Below the pieces are notes generated by a model. That model saw only the letters and a list, made by a program, of their open reading frames with translations. It made no database searches and had not been told where the DNA came from. A stretch of DNA of 64,000 nucleotides from Dioszegia crocea (taxonomy: Eukaryota > Basidiomycota > Tremellomycetes > Tremellales > Bulleribasidiaceae). The stretch spans positions 1,072,169 through 1,136,168 of the forward strand of contig BCKK01000005.1 of assembly GCA_001600615.1 (NCBI GenBank). Direction: 5' to 3'. A program made the position numbers and the translations under genes. Of this stretch, positions 21,654-33,011 are shown piece after piece (position 1 is the first letter of the stretch; each line of letters begins with the position of its first letter).

Positions 21654-23164
21654 TCACATTGCTACAGTATGTTCGTCCCTTGGTTTCTGCCTCGACAGCG
21701 CCTCAAACACAGACGACGTCCTCTTTCTCGCCTTATACGCCTCACGGTCGATGGAGACGATACTGCTCTCCATTGGCGTATTCGCCACCGCCTCTTCATC
21801 TATCCCTTCCTCCTCGTCTCCGCCGCTACTGCCCTCCGAGTCCGTGTCATCGTTGCTCTCACTACCCTTCGACACCCAAATCAGCCCGGCGGCTACGACC
21901 TTGATACCCGCAACCGCCAACGTCAGGATCCAAATGGAAGACCACTTCAATAGGGCCCCGCCCGCGAAAGCGCCAGCCCAGAAGAGGATGATGTAGATGA
22001 GTCGGCGATTACGGGGGATGATATCGGATCGGTCTTTTGCCGAGGATCGGAGGGAGAAGAGGGAGGGGTCGGATATGAATGCGGCGTATGGTGTGGTCAT
22101 CATTGCTGTTGGAAGTTCTCTCACTCCAGCATTGGTCGCCTGTTGAGATCAGCGGGGAGTAAACGAGGAGATGAGCGACTCCACTGACCAGTGTCACTTG
22201 CGGCCCGCCCTGGAGGCCTATGAGGAGAAGGTACACCCAATCCGCTCGACCTCCGGGTTGCAGCTCAGGCCATCCATAGGGGGAGGCGGTCCAAGCTGCA
22301 AGTACGAGCATTACGATTTGGAAAGTGAGACTGCCTAGAACACAGTATCTCCGTCTATGTCCTAGATCAAGATCAGCCCATCGACAGGGCTTTTCGACAG
22401 AGAGGTACGAGGTGAGACTCACCGATTACGCCGCCCATTTGCCCGAACACCAAGCCAGCCCCGATGAACGACAGCAAAGACGCCGCTGCGTATATTGGAG
22501 GCTTGTGAGAGAGCCCAAAAACGGATATTGCTAGTAGCACAGTGTTTCTGAAGCAGTCAGTCAATGAGGGAGGAGTGATAGACTTGACTCACCCGGTCAT
22601 GCTGGTTGCAAAAGTCTGGTAGGCCACGATTGTGGCGGCGTCAGCCATTCTGCGTCTGTCAACCAGATTCCTGAGGTCTGCTTAGCGAAAGTTGGCTCAC
22701 GCGCAAGAGAATGTGATGAGAAACAGAGGGACCACCAGAGCATCCGGCGGTATATTCTCTCTCCATCTCTGTATCCGGTCACTGTCGTCGTCCTTGCTGG
22801 CCGCCAAATCTACCCCGCCAATCCAATCGCGCCTCCGCGAGTGAACAAATGGCCACTCGTATCCTGCCAGTATCCCTGCTCCGCGTGTCCATCGCGCCCA
22901 TAGTCGCTCACGCGGCTTGGGATTAGTAACGATTTCAGGCCAGAATGTAGGGCTGGACTTGGGCGAAACGGCACGACTCGTTCCGTATAATCGCTGATTT
23001 GGGGGTGATGGAGTGTATGCCAAAAGTAGTGGGGCTATTCATCCATTTTAGCAAAAATGATTTCCATAGGAGGTGGACTTACCTCTTTCCGTGGGGGTAT
23101 GTGGCGTCTTGGGATTAGCCGTGGGCCTGGCGGGTGTCTGCGATTGGGATTGCTTGGAAGGCAT
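21654..23164 (-). CDS. DUF1275 (YoaK-like) multi-pass membrane protein
   Basis: Six exons: 23083-23164, 22701-23034, 22593-22649, 22423-22547, 22189-22361 and 21654-22139; 418 residues. The core matches DUF1275: AVADAATIVAYQ-like AMADAATIVAYQTFATSMTGNTVLL, then FIGAGLVFGQMGGVIG and ATNAGVRELPTAMMTTPYA, spread over about six membrane helices. An N-terminal cytosolic region of about 110 residues and an acidic Ser/Glu-rich C-terminal tail flank it. The family is common in bacteria and fungi and its biochemical role is unknown; a transport role is often assumed. Every exon phase agrees. The 3' end lies about 190 bp from the candidate bZIP exon. Confidence 0.88.
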
Positions 23165-23900
23165 CAGTCTTTGAGGCTCAATCCTGTACCTCGAAGCACG
23201 ATTCGAGTACGATACTGTTCAGAGGGCAAGTAACTGACATTGCTGAAGTGCGCCAGTTCATTTCGTCAGCCAATTGTCGAGCCTCGAGACCGAGCTCAAA
23301 ATCACAGATCACAGGGGCGATGTTTCGAAATCACACCATCCACTACAATTCACTCAGGCACCGATGACGTTATGGTAGACCTCCATGAACTGGCCGCGGA
23401 TCTGATAAGATAAGCGAGCCCGCATCGCACATGGCGGAGAGTCGGGTACCTTGATACGACCGTGCAGCCTGACAATGGATCTCAAGGCTATGCATAATGA
23501 GACCGAAATGAGAATGGTGCGTCGGGATACTAGAGAGAGCTGCCCCCGGCCCCCCTGGCAGGGCTGGGCCCGACCCCCAGTGCCACTGAAGCTTCCAGAC
23601 CTGGAGTCTTGGCGCTATCTGCTGCAGCACTAGCAGAAAATATATGCCTCGCTCTGCCTGTGTCAACCACACATCCTGTACTGTACATTGCCCGAATATC
23701 AGCGCGTCGAGGGTGGCCCAGGCAGCTACCAGCAAAAACATGAAACACGGTCGCACGGACATGTCGAGGAGGGGGCTCGAATAAGTACGTGTGTTTCTGA
23801 TCAGGCGGATTTTTGTCAACATGCACCATACAGCTCCAATCTGCATAGTACCTTGACTGCATAACATATCCTTTATTAACGTCGATAAACGTACACCAAG
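23165..23900. promoter_or_regulatory. divergent promoter region between the DUF1275 gene and the SET/NAP gene
   Basis: A 736-bp gap separates the two start codons. It contains a C/G-rich block near 23540-23585. Short open frames here lack splice signals or family resemblance, and I do not believe any of them. Confidence 0.5.
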
Positions 23901-25033
23901 ATGTCCGAAGAACAGCAATTCGAGATTGCCGTACCAAGTCAGCTTCTTTCTCGCTTAGTTTTTGTCGACAACCTCCAAGCGCCCGGCTGACGTGATTCAG
24001 ATGTCTCAGAGGCAATCCAGCAAAAGCTTGACGAAGGTCTGTAGAGGGGCTCGCCGTATACTACCGGTCGCACACATACTGATGATCCTCAGTGACTGGT
24101 GATAAGAAGTTTGAGATGCTGCGCTTTGTCGCTGGCCAAACTGCCGACTACCTCAAGCTAGTCAGGGAACAAGTGAAGGATGTTGAGAACTTCTGGTCTT
24201 TTGCTTTGGTATGTGCAGTTTCCTTCCTGCCCCTATCGGACGTCGAAGATGTATATGCTGACATGGCCAGCTCTCACACGTCGTCTTTAAGCAGGCAGCG
24301 TCCGTCAAGGCCGACAGACAAGCTTTGACCTATCTCACGAACGTGGAGTTGATTCAGGACGCTAAAGACCCCCGACCATTCGAAATTGTGTTCGTAAGTG
24401 ATTGTCTGCTCACAATGCGCCGTATTCGCGTGGCCAAGATCGAGCAAAAGTCTGACGATGCAGCACTTCAAAGAAAACCCATATTTCACCAACTCGAGCT
24501 TGAGCAAGAAGTATACGCTTCCCAAGGGGGTAGCTGCCGTCCCAGAGGACGGTTCCATCACAAAGGAGATGAGGGAGTTCGAAATCGACGATCTGGAAAC
24601 TTCGGTGAGTCTTCATCTCCAACCAGGATCACGGCCATGTTCTGACTTATCCAGGTCGTTGAGATTGATTGGAAAGACGACCTTTGCAAGAAGTACCCCC
24701 GCAAGAAGCCCGCGAGCGGAGATGACTTTGACGGCGATTTCGGATCATTCTTCCACTTCTTTACCGACTCAGCTGATCTCTTCACGGTAAGTTGTCGTCT
24801 CGAGTCTGCGTTCTGCGTCCGAGCTCGCAACTGACGCAGTTCAGATGGGCGCTACTCTCCAACAGGACATCCTCCCGGACATCTATGACTACTTCAGGGG
24901 TCTCGGAGAGAACTGTGATCAGGATGACGAGTTTGACGAGGATGACGAGGAGCTGGACGAGGAGGACGAGCTGGATGATGAGGAGATTGATCTCGAGGAG
25001 CCCAAGCCTAAGAAGAAGCAGAGGACGCAGTAG
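23901..25033 (+). CDS. SET/Vps75-type nucleosome assembly protein (NAP family)
   Basis: Seven exons: 23901-23937, 24001-24036, 24093-24208, 24271-24393, 24464-24604, 24655-24786 and 24845-25033; 257 residues. The NAP fold is recognisable: the dimerisation helix (VREQVKDVENFWSFALLSHV), the central LTNVELIQDAKDPRPFEIVF strands with HFKENPYFTNSSLSKKY, and DFGSFFHFFTD. It ends in a long acidic tail followed by a basic KPKKKQRTQ end. Its length and single compact domain fit the SET/TAF-I/Vps75 branch rather than Nap1. Such proteins chaperone H3-H4 or H2A-H2B, and Vps75 activates Rtt109. It is convergent with uS7m, 112 bp apart. Confidence 0.9.
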
Positions 25034-25145
25034 AGTGGGAATACGCGAGTCGAAGAAGTGAAACGCCAGTAGATGTAAGAAGAAAAGTCTATCATATCCC
25101 GAATGTGATGTTCATGTGTCTGTGCCTAGAGTCCTAATTGGAAGA

Positions 25146-25965
25146 TCATCTGCCGGTGTTGAGATTTGACCTGAGCGCATCAGCCAAAACTTCAATCATG
25201 CGCTGGAGTCATGACATACCTGTTGGCAGTCGCAAGTCTGTGCCTCTCTTCCACCCACTTATACACCTCACTGTTCCCTTCCAATACAGCAAATACCTCC
25301 CTCGCTATCCGCTGATTCCTCGGCAGACCCGCCTTCCGCCCTCTCTCCGCAGCTTTCAAGAGCCACACTATGCCTTGTCTCGTCCGTTGGCGCTCGTCTA
25401 GCGCTTTGGGAGTCTGTACGAGCTTGGCTCGTCTACGGGTAGAGTTGAGGCGGACTGAGGGGGAGGATAGGGTGATAGCTCGGGCAAGAAGAGGTTTGGC
25501 AGGTTGATTTGCGGTCTTTTGTCTGGCAATGTCAGCTGGTTTGCCTGCGGATAGACCGTATTTTACAACTCACAGCATCGATAATATATCAGAGACATTG
25601 GATTGCGCCTCCGCTTTCCGTCCATGCTTCATCAACATATTTGTGAAGATGTCCAATAACGGATCGATCTGAGGTGGGATCGCCTCGGTATATCCACGAA
25701 TAGCTTCGGCTCTTTCTGGAGTGTGGGCTGAGGGCGACGAGTAGATAGATGTATTAGCCGAGGAGTATGGATTCCGCGCTTCTGGGGCGAGAGCAGTTGT
25801 TAGAGCACCGAAGCCGCCGAAACCGCTGTCAGACGATTCGGCGGCTGAGGTATCGGGAGCTGCTGCGGTTTCTGCCGGGGAGGATATTCGGGAGGATGAA
25901 GCGAAATTGCGGATCGATACGACGAGGGAGGGGAGAGACCGTAGGGGCTGTCTGAGTGATCGCAT
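25146..25965 (-). CDS. RSM7: mitochondrial small-subunit ribosomal protein uS7m
   Basis: Three exons: 25574-25965, 25220-25522 and 25146-25170; 239 residues. A basic presequence (MRSLRQPLRSLPSLVVSIRNF) is followed by a Ser/Ala linker and the S7 fold: PPQIDPLLDIFTNMLMKHGRK ... SDILSML, then RRRAKLVQTPKALDERQRTRQGI and the C-terminal VYKWVEERHRLATANRSN. The last exon adds only eight residues. uS7m binds the 3' major domain of mitochondrial SSU rRNA. It shares a 208-bp divergent promoter with RRB1, a cytoplasmic ribosome assembly gene, which may allow joint control. Confidence 0.93.
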
Positions 25966-26173
25966 TGTATTATAGGAGTAGTTGTGGATGCAAGAACTGG
26001 CCGTATACACAGGGCTGAGATGGACTTTTGGCGGGTCAAAGTGCCGGAACCAAAGTGGTTTCCCACGGTGGAAGCTGAAATTTCTGAGCCAGCTAAGGAA
26101 GGCGAGGTGGAGGCAGTCACTGCTCAAAAGTTTGCACTCATCTACCTACCTAGCACAGAATACAGTAGCAGCT

Positions 26174-27808
26174 ATGCCCAAGCGAACTTCAGACGCAGCA
26201 GATGAGCCAGGCGCGAAGGCGGCGCCAGCTGGCAGAGTGCCAAAACTAGCGGAAGAGGACGAAGGGATGGGCGAGTTTGAGGATAAATGGGAGGACGACA
26301 TTGAGAGTGAGAGTGGAGGTGAAGAGGAGGAGGATATGGGGGCGGATGGGGAAGGGGATGGGCAGGAAGGCGAGGATGGGGATGTGGGTGAGTTAAAAAA
26401 TCCTTTTGGACCTTGGACCCAGCTTACAATACTAGAGTTCACACCGGCGCAAGAAGATGAAGAGGTTGATGCACCCCCACCGACCAAAGAGACTTATCTG
26501 CCCGGAACGAAGCTTGGACCCGGAGAACAGCTCGTTGCCGATCAATCCGTCTACCTCGCCCTCCACTCTTTATCCTACGCATGGCCATGCCTCTCCTTCG
26601 ATATCCTCCGGGACAATCTCGGCGAGGACCGTTCCACATTCCCCCATACCTCCTGGATCGTCACTGGCACCCAGGCCGGCGAGGTTCCAGGACAAGGCAA
26701 GGCGAAAGACGAGGTGGTCATCATGCGCCTTGGCGGCCTATCGCGGACACAGCGACATGACGAGGATGACTCTGATGCCGAGTCAGATGACGGCGAAGAT
26801 GAAGTGGACGAAGATGCCACTCTCGATTTCCTCACTATCCCCCATGTAGGCTCTGTCAATCGGATAAGAGCCGCTCCCGTCACTGGTCAAATACCAGATC
26901 CATACCACGTCGCCACCTTCTCCGAGACGGGTAAAGTACACGTCTTTGACGTGAGACCGTATATCGATACTCTTGCCGGCTCGTCGAGACCCCGTCAAAA
27001 AGTCCCCATTCACACCATAACGAACCACGGGCGAAACGAGGGTTTCGCAGTGGAATGGGGACAGACGGGGTTGTTGACGGGTGATCTAGCCAGCAAGATC
27101 TTCTTGACGACCGTCACGCCTACCGGTTTTCACACTTCCCCTAATCCCTATATGTCACATACTTCCTCTATTGAAGATCTTCAATGGTCACCGTCGGAAT
27201 CTACGGTCTTTGCGTCGGCTTCGGCGGATAGGACGGTACGGGTGTGGGATATTCGCGCGAAGAATAGGAAGAGCGTCGTCAGTGTGGAGGCGCATAGTGA
27301 GGATGTTAATGTGATTTCGTGGAATAAGGGGACGGATTATTTGTTGGTCAGTGGAGGAGACGAGGGAGGATTGAAGGTTTGGGATTTGAGGAATTTCAAG
27401 GGGTAAGTCAACTCTCATTGTCTTATGTTTCTACCCTCTTTCCCTTGCTCTCGGCCAGTCGCTAACATACGTAGAACACCAACCCCCGTCGCCCACTTCT
27501 CATGGCACAAAGCACCCATCACCTCGGTCGAATGGCACCCTACCGACACCTCCATCTTCGCCGCTTCGGGCTCAGACGATCAAGTCACCCTCTGGGACTT
27601 ATCAGTCGAGCAAGACGAAGATGAAGAGCCAATCTCGTCCGGAGGTGTCAACCCCGATGGGACACCCATCAACGTGCCTGCGCAATTGATGTTTGTGCAC
27701 CAGGGTCAGAAGGATGTTAAGGAGCTGCATTGGCATCCTCAGATCCCGGGGATGATGATTACCACTGCGAGTGATAGCTTTAATGCTTTCAAGACTATCT
27801 CGGTGTAG
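26174..27808 (+). CDS. RRB1: Rrb1/GRWD1 WD-repeat chaperone of ribosomal protein L3
   Basis: Three exons: 26174-26387, 26436-27402 and 27475-27808; 504 residues. Rrb1 binds newly made ribosomal protein uL3 and is needed for early 60S assembly. The N-terminal acidic region and the CAF1C_H4-binding-like segment ([28 protein letters not shown]) precede WD40 repeats ([42 protein letters not shown]) and the [18 protein letters not shown] end. The first intron (26388-26435, 48 nt) is a multiple of three, so retention would insert 16 residues without a frame break; splicing gives the family-like sequence. Confidence 0.93.
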
Positions 27809-28252
27809 GCGGTCGACTAGATGGCCGGGTATGCGGGAAGGGCGATTGGAGAGCGAAAATCGTTTGCGGGCGTCGCACTGCCCGGTCAATTTGTGACTGT
27901 CGGGCTTACCATAGACACTAGCTTAGAAAATCTTGGTTCATGTACATATTCACAGGGTATCTCAGATGCATAGATAGACAAAAGATCGCTCATTCGTGAT
28001 ATCTACGCCTTGAGTCCCTCCGCTCGAACCGCGCTCTCTCCCCACTTGCCGGCGTGTCTTCCCTTGCCCAACTTCCCTGCTTGACACCAGTTATCCGCAA
28101 TACCACCGTCCTCCGGACGAGGCATCGCAAGGACGAGTATCTTGCCGAAATTCGACGATCCGTCGAATTCGTCGATCCAGCCACAGCACAGGCAAAAGCC
28201 ATGTGCTAGATTTCAAGTGTAAAACATGCAATAACGCGCTGTTTCACCTTCG
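27809..28252. other. convergent intergenic region
   Basis: The stretch between RRB1 (+) and the PIN-like gene (-) is 444 bp. On the minus strand a 70-codon open frame (about 28217 to 28007) reads GWIDEFDGSSNFGKILVLAM and ends in TAG; it has no early ATG and I could not splice it to the PIN gene. No other feature is seen. Confidence 0.5.
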
Positions 28253-30442
28253 TTACCCCTTTGGCCGCTGAAGGAGGACGACCTTCTTCGGTCCAGTAGG
28301 ATTCCGATCATCGAATCCTGGACGCGCGCCAGTGTAGCTATTATCCATATGATCGTACGGTGAGCGGGAAGGGCGGAAAGGCAGACCGTGAGGATTCGGC
28401 TGGAATGGTGGGGGCGGCCGCGAGTGATTGAAGTGTCCCGGGCCAGAACTAGGAATGAATGGAGCAGGACCTGGACCTGGACCTGGGGGTGGGGGTGGTC
28501 GCTGTAGGACGCGGGGCTGGAATTCGGGTGGGGGAGGACCGCGGAATTGATGGCGTGGGGGACCGCCATTGGGAGGACCGTGATGATTGTGCGGATGATG
28601 CTGATGCTGGTGAGGGTGCTGCTGATGCTGATTATGAGGGTGAGGATGGTGGGGATGGTGACCGAATCCTCCGGGAGGACCGCCGCCGCCGCCGCCATGG
28701 CCATGGCCACCGCGATGATGATGGAAAGGTGGGGGNGGGGGTGGGACAGAGGGTGGACCAGGTGGCGGCGGGGGAGGACGCACGATCTGACCGTCGACAG
28801 GTGGAGGTCTGGGCGGACCAGGTCGTTGAAGCAGCACAAACCCGCCCCGGCCTGGTGATGGTGGTCCGCCATCTCGACCTCCTCTACCTCTCCCTCGACC
28901 TCGTCTTCCGCCTCGACCTCTGCTGCCCTCTTCACCATTCCTACCCTCTTGCCGACCCTGCCCATGCCCGCCGTCTGACTGAGTATCATCCTTCGTGCCA
29001 TGCCCATTTGGTTCAGCAGCCGCTGCGAGAGTCGGGGGTAGGGCCAGTGGAGATCCCTTGAGATCCGCCATGGCAATTCCGGCCGGTACGGCAGACGGGA
29101 CGGAAGTGGGCGAGGGATGATCCTGAGTTTGACTCCCGCGCCCTCCAATAGAGGTATCGTCCCCACCAGCATTCACCTCGACAAGAGGTGCAGGTCTCCG
29201 AAGTAGGATCTTGACTTCCCGCTCGGGTTCCTCGGATCTGGCCTTTGAGTCGTTTCTCTCATGTCGAGCTCGTCCACCTCTTCCCTTCCCTCCTGCCCCT
29301 CTCCCACTTTCACCATCCCCACCCCGCCTACCTCCTCCCGCTCCGGCCTTACCGCCTCTCCCCCTCCCGCGCCTACCGGCCGATTCAGAATCAAACGACA
29401 TATCCTCCTGCTCTTCATCCCTCAACACTTCCAGCGCCAACTCAAATCGCTCCGCCTCTTGACTGATAAGATACCCTTCTCCTCTCTCGGCATGATGATC
29501 CCGCCCACCCTCGCCTCCGAGCGCTTCCACGGCCAAAGGCGGATTGGCAACGAATAGCGTCGGCCAGATTCCGTATATGTCATCACCGCCAATTTCCGCC
29601 TGGTTTATACGCGCAAACCATCCGGCACAACTGAGGACATTTGCTGCCCATCTCGGTACGTCGTCGATGGGGATTGGCAACTCGCTCAATTCAGTGATGG
29701 GCAGTACCTCATCCTCGCGTTGAATCCGAATACCGGTTCCGCGCTTGTAGTTCGTTCCGGCCTGAACGGTGATCGATGGATCATTGGATAAGAGCTTGTA
29801 TTGTCGAGTGGCATGCTCGACGTAGCGTGTAGCTGATCGAGCTCCAATAGCCGCGTGCGAAGATCCCTTCTTGAGTAGATCAAGAGTACGGATCGCTGAG
29901 GTCTTCAGCGGTTGATCATGCACACAAGGCCAATTCCCTCAGAGACTTACCGTCATTTGGAAGAACCAACTCCCATCCTTTAGCAGCGAGTCTTCTCACG
30001 CTCCTCGGCGCCCAAATCAGGACCGACGCGTCCAATACCGCCACCCGCCATTTATCATCCTCATCATCCTCCTCCGCCTCTTCCGGCTCTATATCCTCAT
30101 CATGCGTCAAAGCATCCACCTTCTCTTCGCTATCCATATCGATCCTTCCCAATCCTGCAAACTTCTCCTTGACCCCAACACCCATGCCGCCCTCGCCAGC
30201 CGTTGCAGGCTTTACAGCTGTTGGCTGGGGTGCCTTCTGTCCATTCGTACCATTAGCCGCGGTGGGCGGTTTCGATACCTGGATAGACTGCACTTTCGAC
30301 TCCAACTCCGAGATCTGATGATTCAGCAGAGCCGTCGAGAGAGATTTCTGAAGTGCAGCTTGGCGTGCAGCCTGAAATAACCGATCAGCGACGATAACTT
30401 GGCCGGTCCAGATGGGAGACGTACGAGCTCATCGTGGTGCAT
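28253..30442 (-). CDS. PIN-like domain protein with RGG and Pro/His-rich tail
   Basis: Three exons: 30425-30442, 29951-30371 and 28253-29895; 693 residues. The first exon is six codons. After a helical start and an acidic linker comes a PIN-like N-terminal half (VAVLDASVLIWAPRSVRRLA, LVLPNDAIRTLDLLKKG). PIN domains are RNA-cleaving or RNA-binding folds; the second and third acidic positions cannot be assigned by eye. The C-terminal 350 residues are disordered: RGRGRGG boxes, Pro runs, a His/Pro stretch, and a recurring LLQRP motif (LLRRP, FVLLQRP, RVLQRP and the C-terminal KVVLLQRPKG). It resembles fungal PIN proteins tied to mRNA decay, such as Nmd4, but I cannot confirm that. One N lies at 28736 within a G/C homopolymer. 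Confidence 0.7.
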
Positions 30443-30881
30443 GCTGCTTTCTCTCTTTTGGGATGCAGTTCGGCGGTGTTGCCGCTGCGTGTGGTCTGTA
30501 GCTGACTCGGTGGCTACACACCCATTTGTAAAGGTTTAGAGGTGGAGCGGCGGACGAAGTGGGTCATTGGGGTCGGATTTGTTGACTTGCCACCAGAATT
30601 GGTGATTCCAATGCAGGATGTGGATGGCGTGCCGAGACCTATTCTAGATCACTGTGGGGAGCTTCGACGGTGTATTTGTATAGCTGTCTAGGCAATAGGC
30701 AAGGCAAGGACAAATCAGTGATCAAAGGAGTGGTTCTGAATTACAGGGCCTGTTTTGGCGATAACGCCGTAAAACTCCGTACACAAGCCCTCCCTTATGT
30801 TGGAAACGTAGGGGGTACTTTGGTTGAAATGTCGAATTTTGGGTGATACGACTCTTCTCTATAAACAACACATACGACAGC
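30443..30881. promoter_or_regulatory. divergent promoter region between the PIN-like gene and bL19m
   Basis: The start codons are 439 bp apart. I see no coding exon or repeat in the gap. Confidence 0.5.
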
Positions 30882-31550
30882 ATGGCAGGCAACCCACGTA
30901 GCGCTCTTGCAACTCTGCGAACCGCCGTCAAGGCTGGTGAAACCTCTAAAATGGGCCTTCTGAGGATGTTCACCCGATCATCAGTGACCCAAACCCGTAT
31001 GTCAAGCGTGTCCTTACTTGACTACCCTACACGAGGCTGACTATCATCAGCCTATCCCTTCTCCTCAACAGCTATCACCACCCCCTCCCCTACCCCCAAC
31101 CCAGCTCGCAATCTCCTTTCCCCTCGAAAAGGCGCCGGCCTAATAAATCACATCAACCTACAATTACGAGACACCTACGATCCCAAATCCCTAACCACCA
31201 CCCTCTTCTCTCGCCGACATCGTGATCGTATCCAGGCTGGATCGGTCCTTACTGTCGTCTCTTACACTTCATCCGCACGAACGACCACATCAGTGTTCTC
31301 GGGCGTGCTCATGGGTGTACGCAGGCGGGGAATCGATACGGCCTTCAGGCTCCGGAACGTCATTGCGAAAGTAGGCATGGAGGTGGATTTCAAGGTGCTT
31401 AGTCCGTTGATTAGGGAGATTAAGGTGGTGAGAAGGGCAGATGGGAAGAGCGGATTGAAGCATCTTGGAAGGGCTAAAGTGGGGTATTTGAGGGAGAGGC
31501 CAGGGGCGATGAGCCAGATCGCGTCGGCGCTGAAGACGGCCGCCAAGTAG
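30882..31550 (+). CDS. IMG1: mitochondrial large-subunit ribosomal protein bL19m
   Basis: Two exons, 30882-30996 and 31051-31550, give 204 residues. The L19 core is plain: RDRIQAGSVLTVVSYTS, FSGVLMGVRRRGIDTAFRLRN, VGMEVDFKVLSPLIREIKVV and LGRAKVGYLRER at the end. The basic N-terminal part is a mitochondrial presequence. bL19m sits at the subunit interface of the mitochondrial ribosome; the yeast name IMG1 refers to loss of mitochondrial genome integrity in mutants. The intron is phase 1 and restores TPYPFSSTA. Confidence 0.93.
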
Positions 31551-32542
31551 AGATGGGGCCAGCATATGCGATTTTATGCTGAGTCCGGTGTGTTTGAGCT
31601 CGATCGAAGTAAAGGCGGCATCCTGGCGAAAGCTGACTAGGCCTGGCGTACAGGTTCAAAGATTCAATATCTGATGAGTAACCTCTGACTGATGTCCGAC
31701 ACGAAGTGAAGATCAATAACCAACTCTACTTACACGCCCCACCGAGGTTCCCTTGACGAGGTTCCCTTGATATTACCAATGCTAGCAGGGTGATCTGCTC
31801 AATCGTTTTTGGCCTTCGGGAGTCACCGGCCACCTCAAGCAGTATATCGTCTCCGCGGACCTGATTACCACTGGCGTAGTTGACGGCCATCACTAGCTTA
31901 CAACCTCATGCCTAACTTATGCTCCGATGCCGCCTAGATTGCGACACAATCGACGTTCCAGTCTTCCAGTAGATCTTACAATCGATGATTAAGCCCAGAG
32001 CAGAAATTTAGTCTCGGTCAGTCAGAAAAGCGCAGCTATCGGGCATGATCTTAGGAATTGAGGGGTCTGTCAACTTTCTGCTCGCAGACTTTGACTTAGG
32101 ACAAGTTGTACCCATCGCCCTGAGGCATACTTGCTCCGCGCCAGCCGACCTCGGTCTGTAGGGTGACTGCTGCTTGTGAACGAGAGGTATAATCTCCAGG
32201 TCAGATGCATAGCGCTAGCTCTGGCTCGCTAGACACAAAAGATCCGCCAGCTGCACTTACGGCGTGCCCTCTGCCTATATCAAATGCACAGCCTCGCTGC
32301 CTCTTACGTGTCACTGCTCTGTATATCTGCATGCATGATTGCTACCCACAGCTACTGCATCGACGACCTATCGGTGCCTCACCACTCGGTCCCGAGGGTA
32401 GCGCAGAATTACCGGAAGCGGCTATTTTCGGCTTATCAATCAAGGATGTACGGATAGATCCGAAGCCATTCGGCCGAGCGAGCTGATTAATCGAATCGAG
32501 TCAACTGCACATTCGCACGTCAACTGATAACAACACCCTCGC
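31551..32542. other. gene-poor stretch
   Basis: Nearly 1 kb without a convincing gene lies between bL19m and the promoter of the next gene. Short open frames have no splice signals or family resemblance. It carries one short tandem duplication (31743-31770). Confidence 0.5.
31743..31770. repeat. exact 14-bp tandem duplication
   Basis: The unit CGAGGTTCCCTTGA is present twice head to tail. It lies in non-coding DNA and probably reflects replication slippage or a small repaired break. Confidence 0.9.
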
Positions 32543-32550
32543 TATATATA
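32543..32550 (+). promoter_or_regulatory. TATA box of the acidic-protein gene
   Basis: TATATATA is followed after about 40 bp by a C/T-rich tract with CACCC and ACTACACTCACC, the usual layout around a strong fungal transcription start. Confidence 0.55.
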
Positions 32551-32626
32551 GTCAACGTCCCCCCAGGTTCTCTTTCACATCACCCATCCACACTTCATAC
32601 ACTACACTCACCATCTACAACCCAAA

Positions 32627-32638
32627 ATGTCCTGCTAA
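32627..32638 (+). promoter_or_regulatory. upstream ORF 1 (MSC-stop)
   Basis: The first ATG after the TATA box sits in a strong context (CCCAAAATGTC) and is followed by only two codons and TAA. It should be read by most scanning ribosomes, so translation of the main frame must rely on reinitiation, leaky scanning or splicing of the leader. Confidence 0.5.
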
Positions 32639-32718
32639 ACGCCCAAACCACCTACCCCAGCGTCTATCCCACACACTGTCTTCCCAAACCCATACCCAAA
32701 CCCCCTACACAACACACC

Positions 32719-32853
32719 ATGTCAGCTCATCGACCCCCTTATACCATCCCCTTCCGCATCGGAACTATCCCAAGCCTACCCACTTATCCATACACTGCCC
32801 TCCCACCCTCACTCCCGCTTCCCCAGGGACCATCACTCGATCTAGGCGACTAG
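32719..32853 (+). promoter_or_regulatory. upstream ORF 2 (44 codons)
   Basis: A second upstream ATG (CACACCATGTCAG) opens a 44-codon Pro-rich frame ending at TAG, before the main ATG at 33012. The main frame itself is also open, without ATG, through this leader back to about 32627. A possible in-frame 48-nt intron lies at about 32881-32928. Confidence 0.45.
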
Positions 32854-33011
32854 CCCATTCACCATCTACCCCTTACACTGGTAACTACTCTTCGTCAAAC
32901 GGTACAACCTACAACACGATCGCTTTAGCGTCAAACAAAACATCGACACCTAGTCGACCCCCACTGCGACACCGTCGTTCTTCCTCTTCGTACATCCCTA
33001 CTCCATCCACT

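Noticed and set aside
28213..29172. 319-residue minus-strand open frame
   Set aside because: It overlaps the PIN-like gene in another frame, is very rich in Arg, Ser and Pro, and has no domain; it is a composition artefact.
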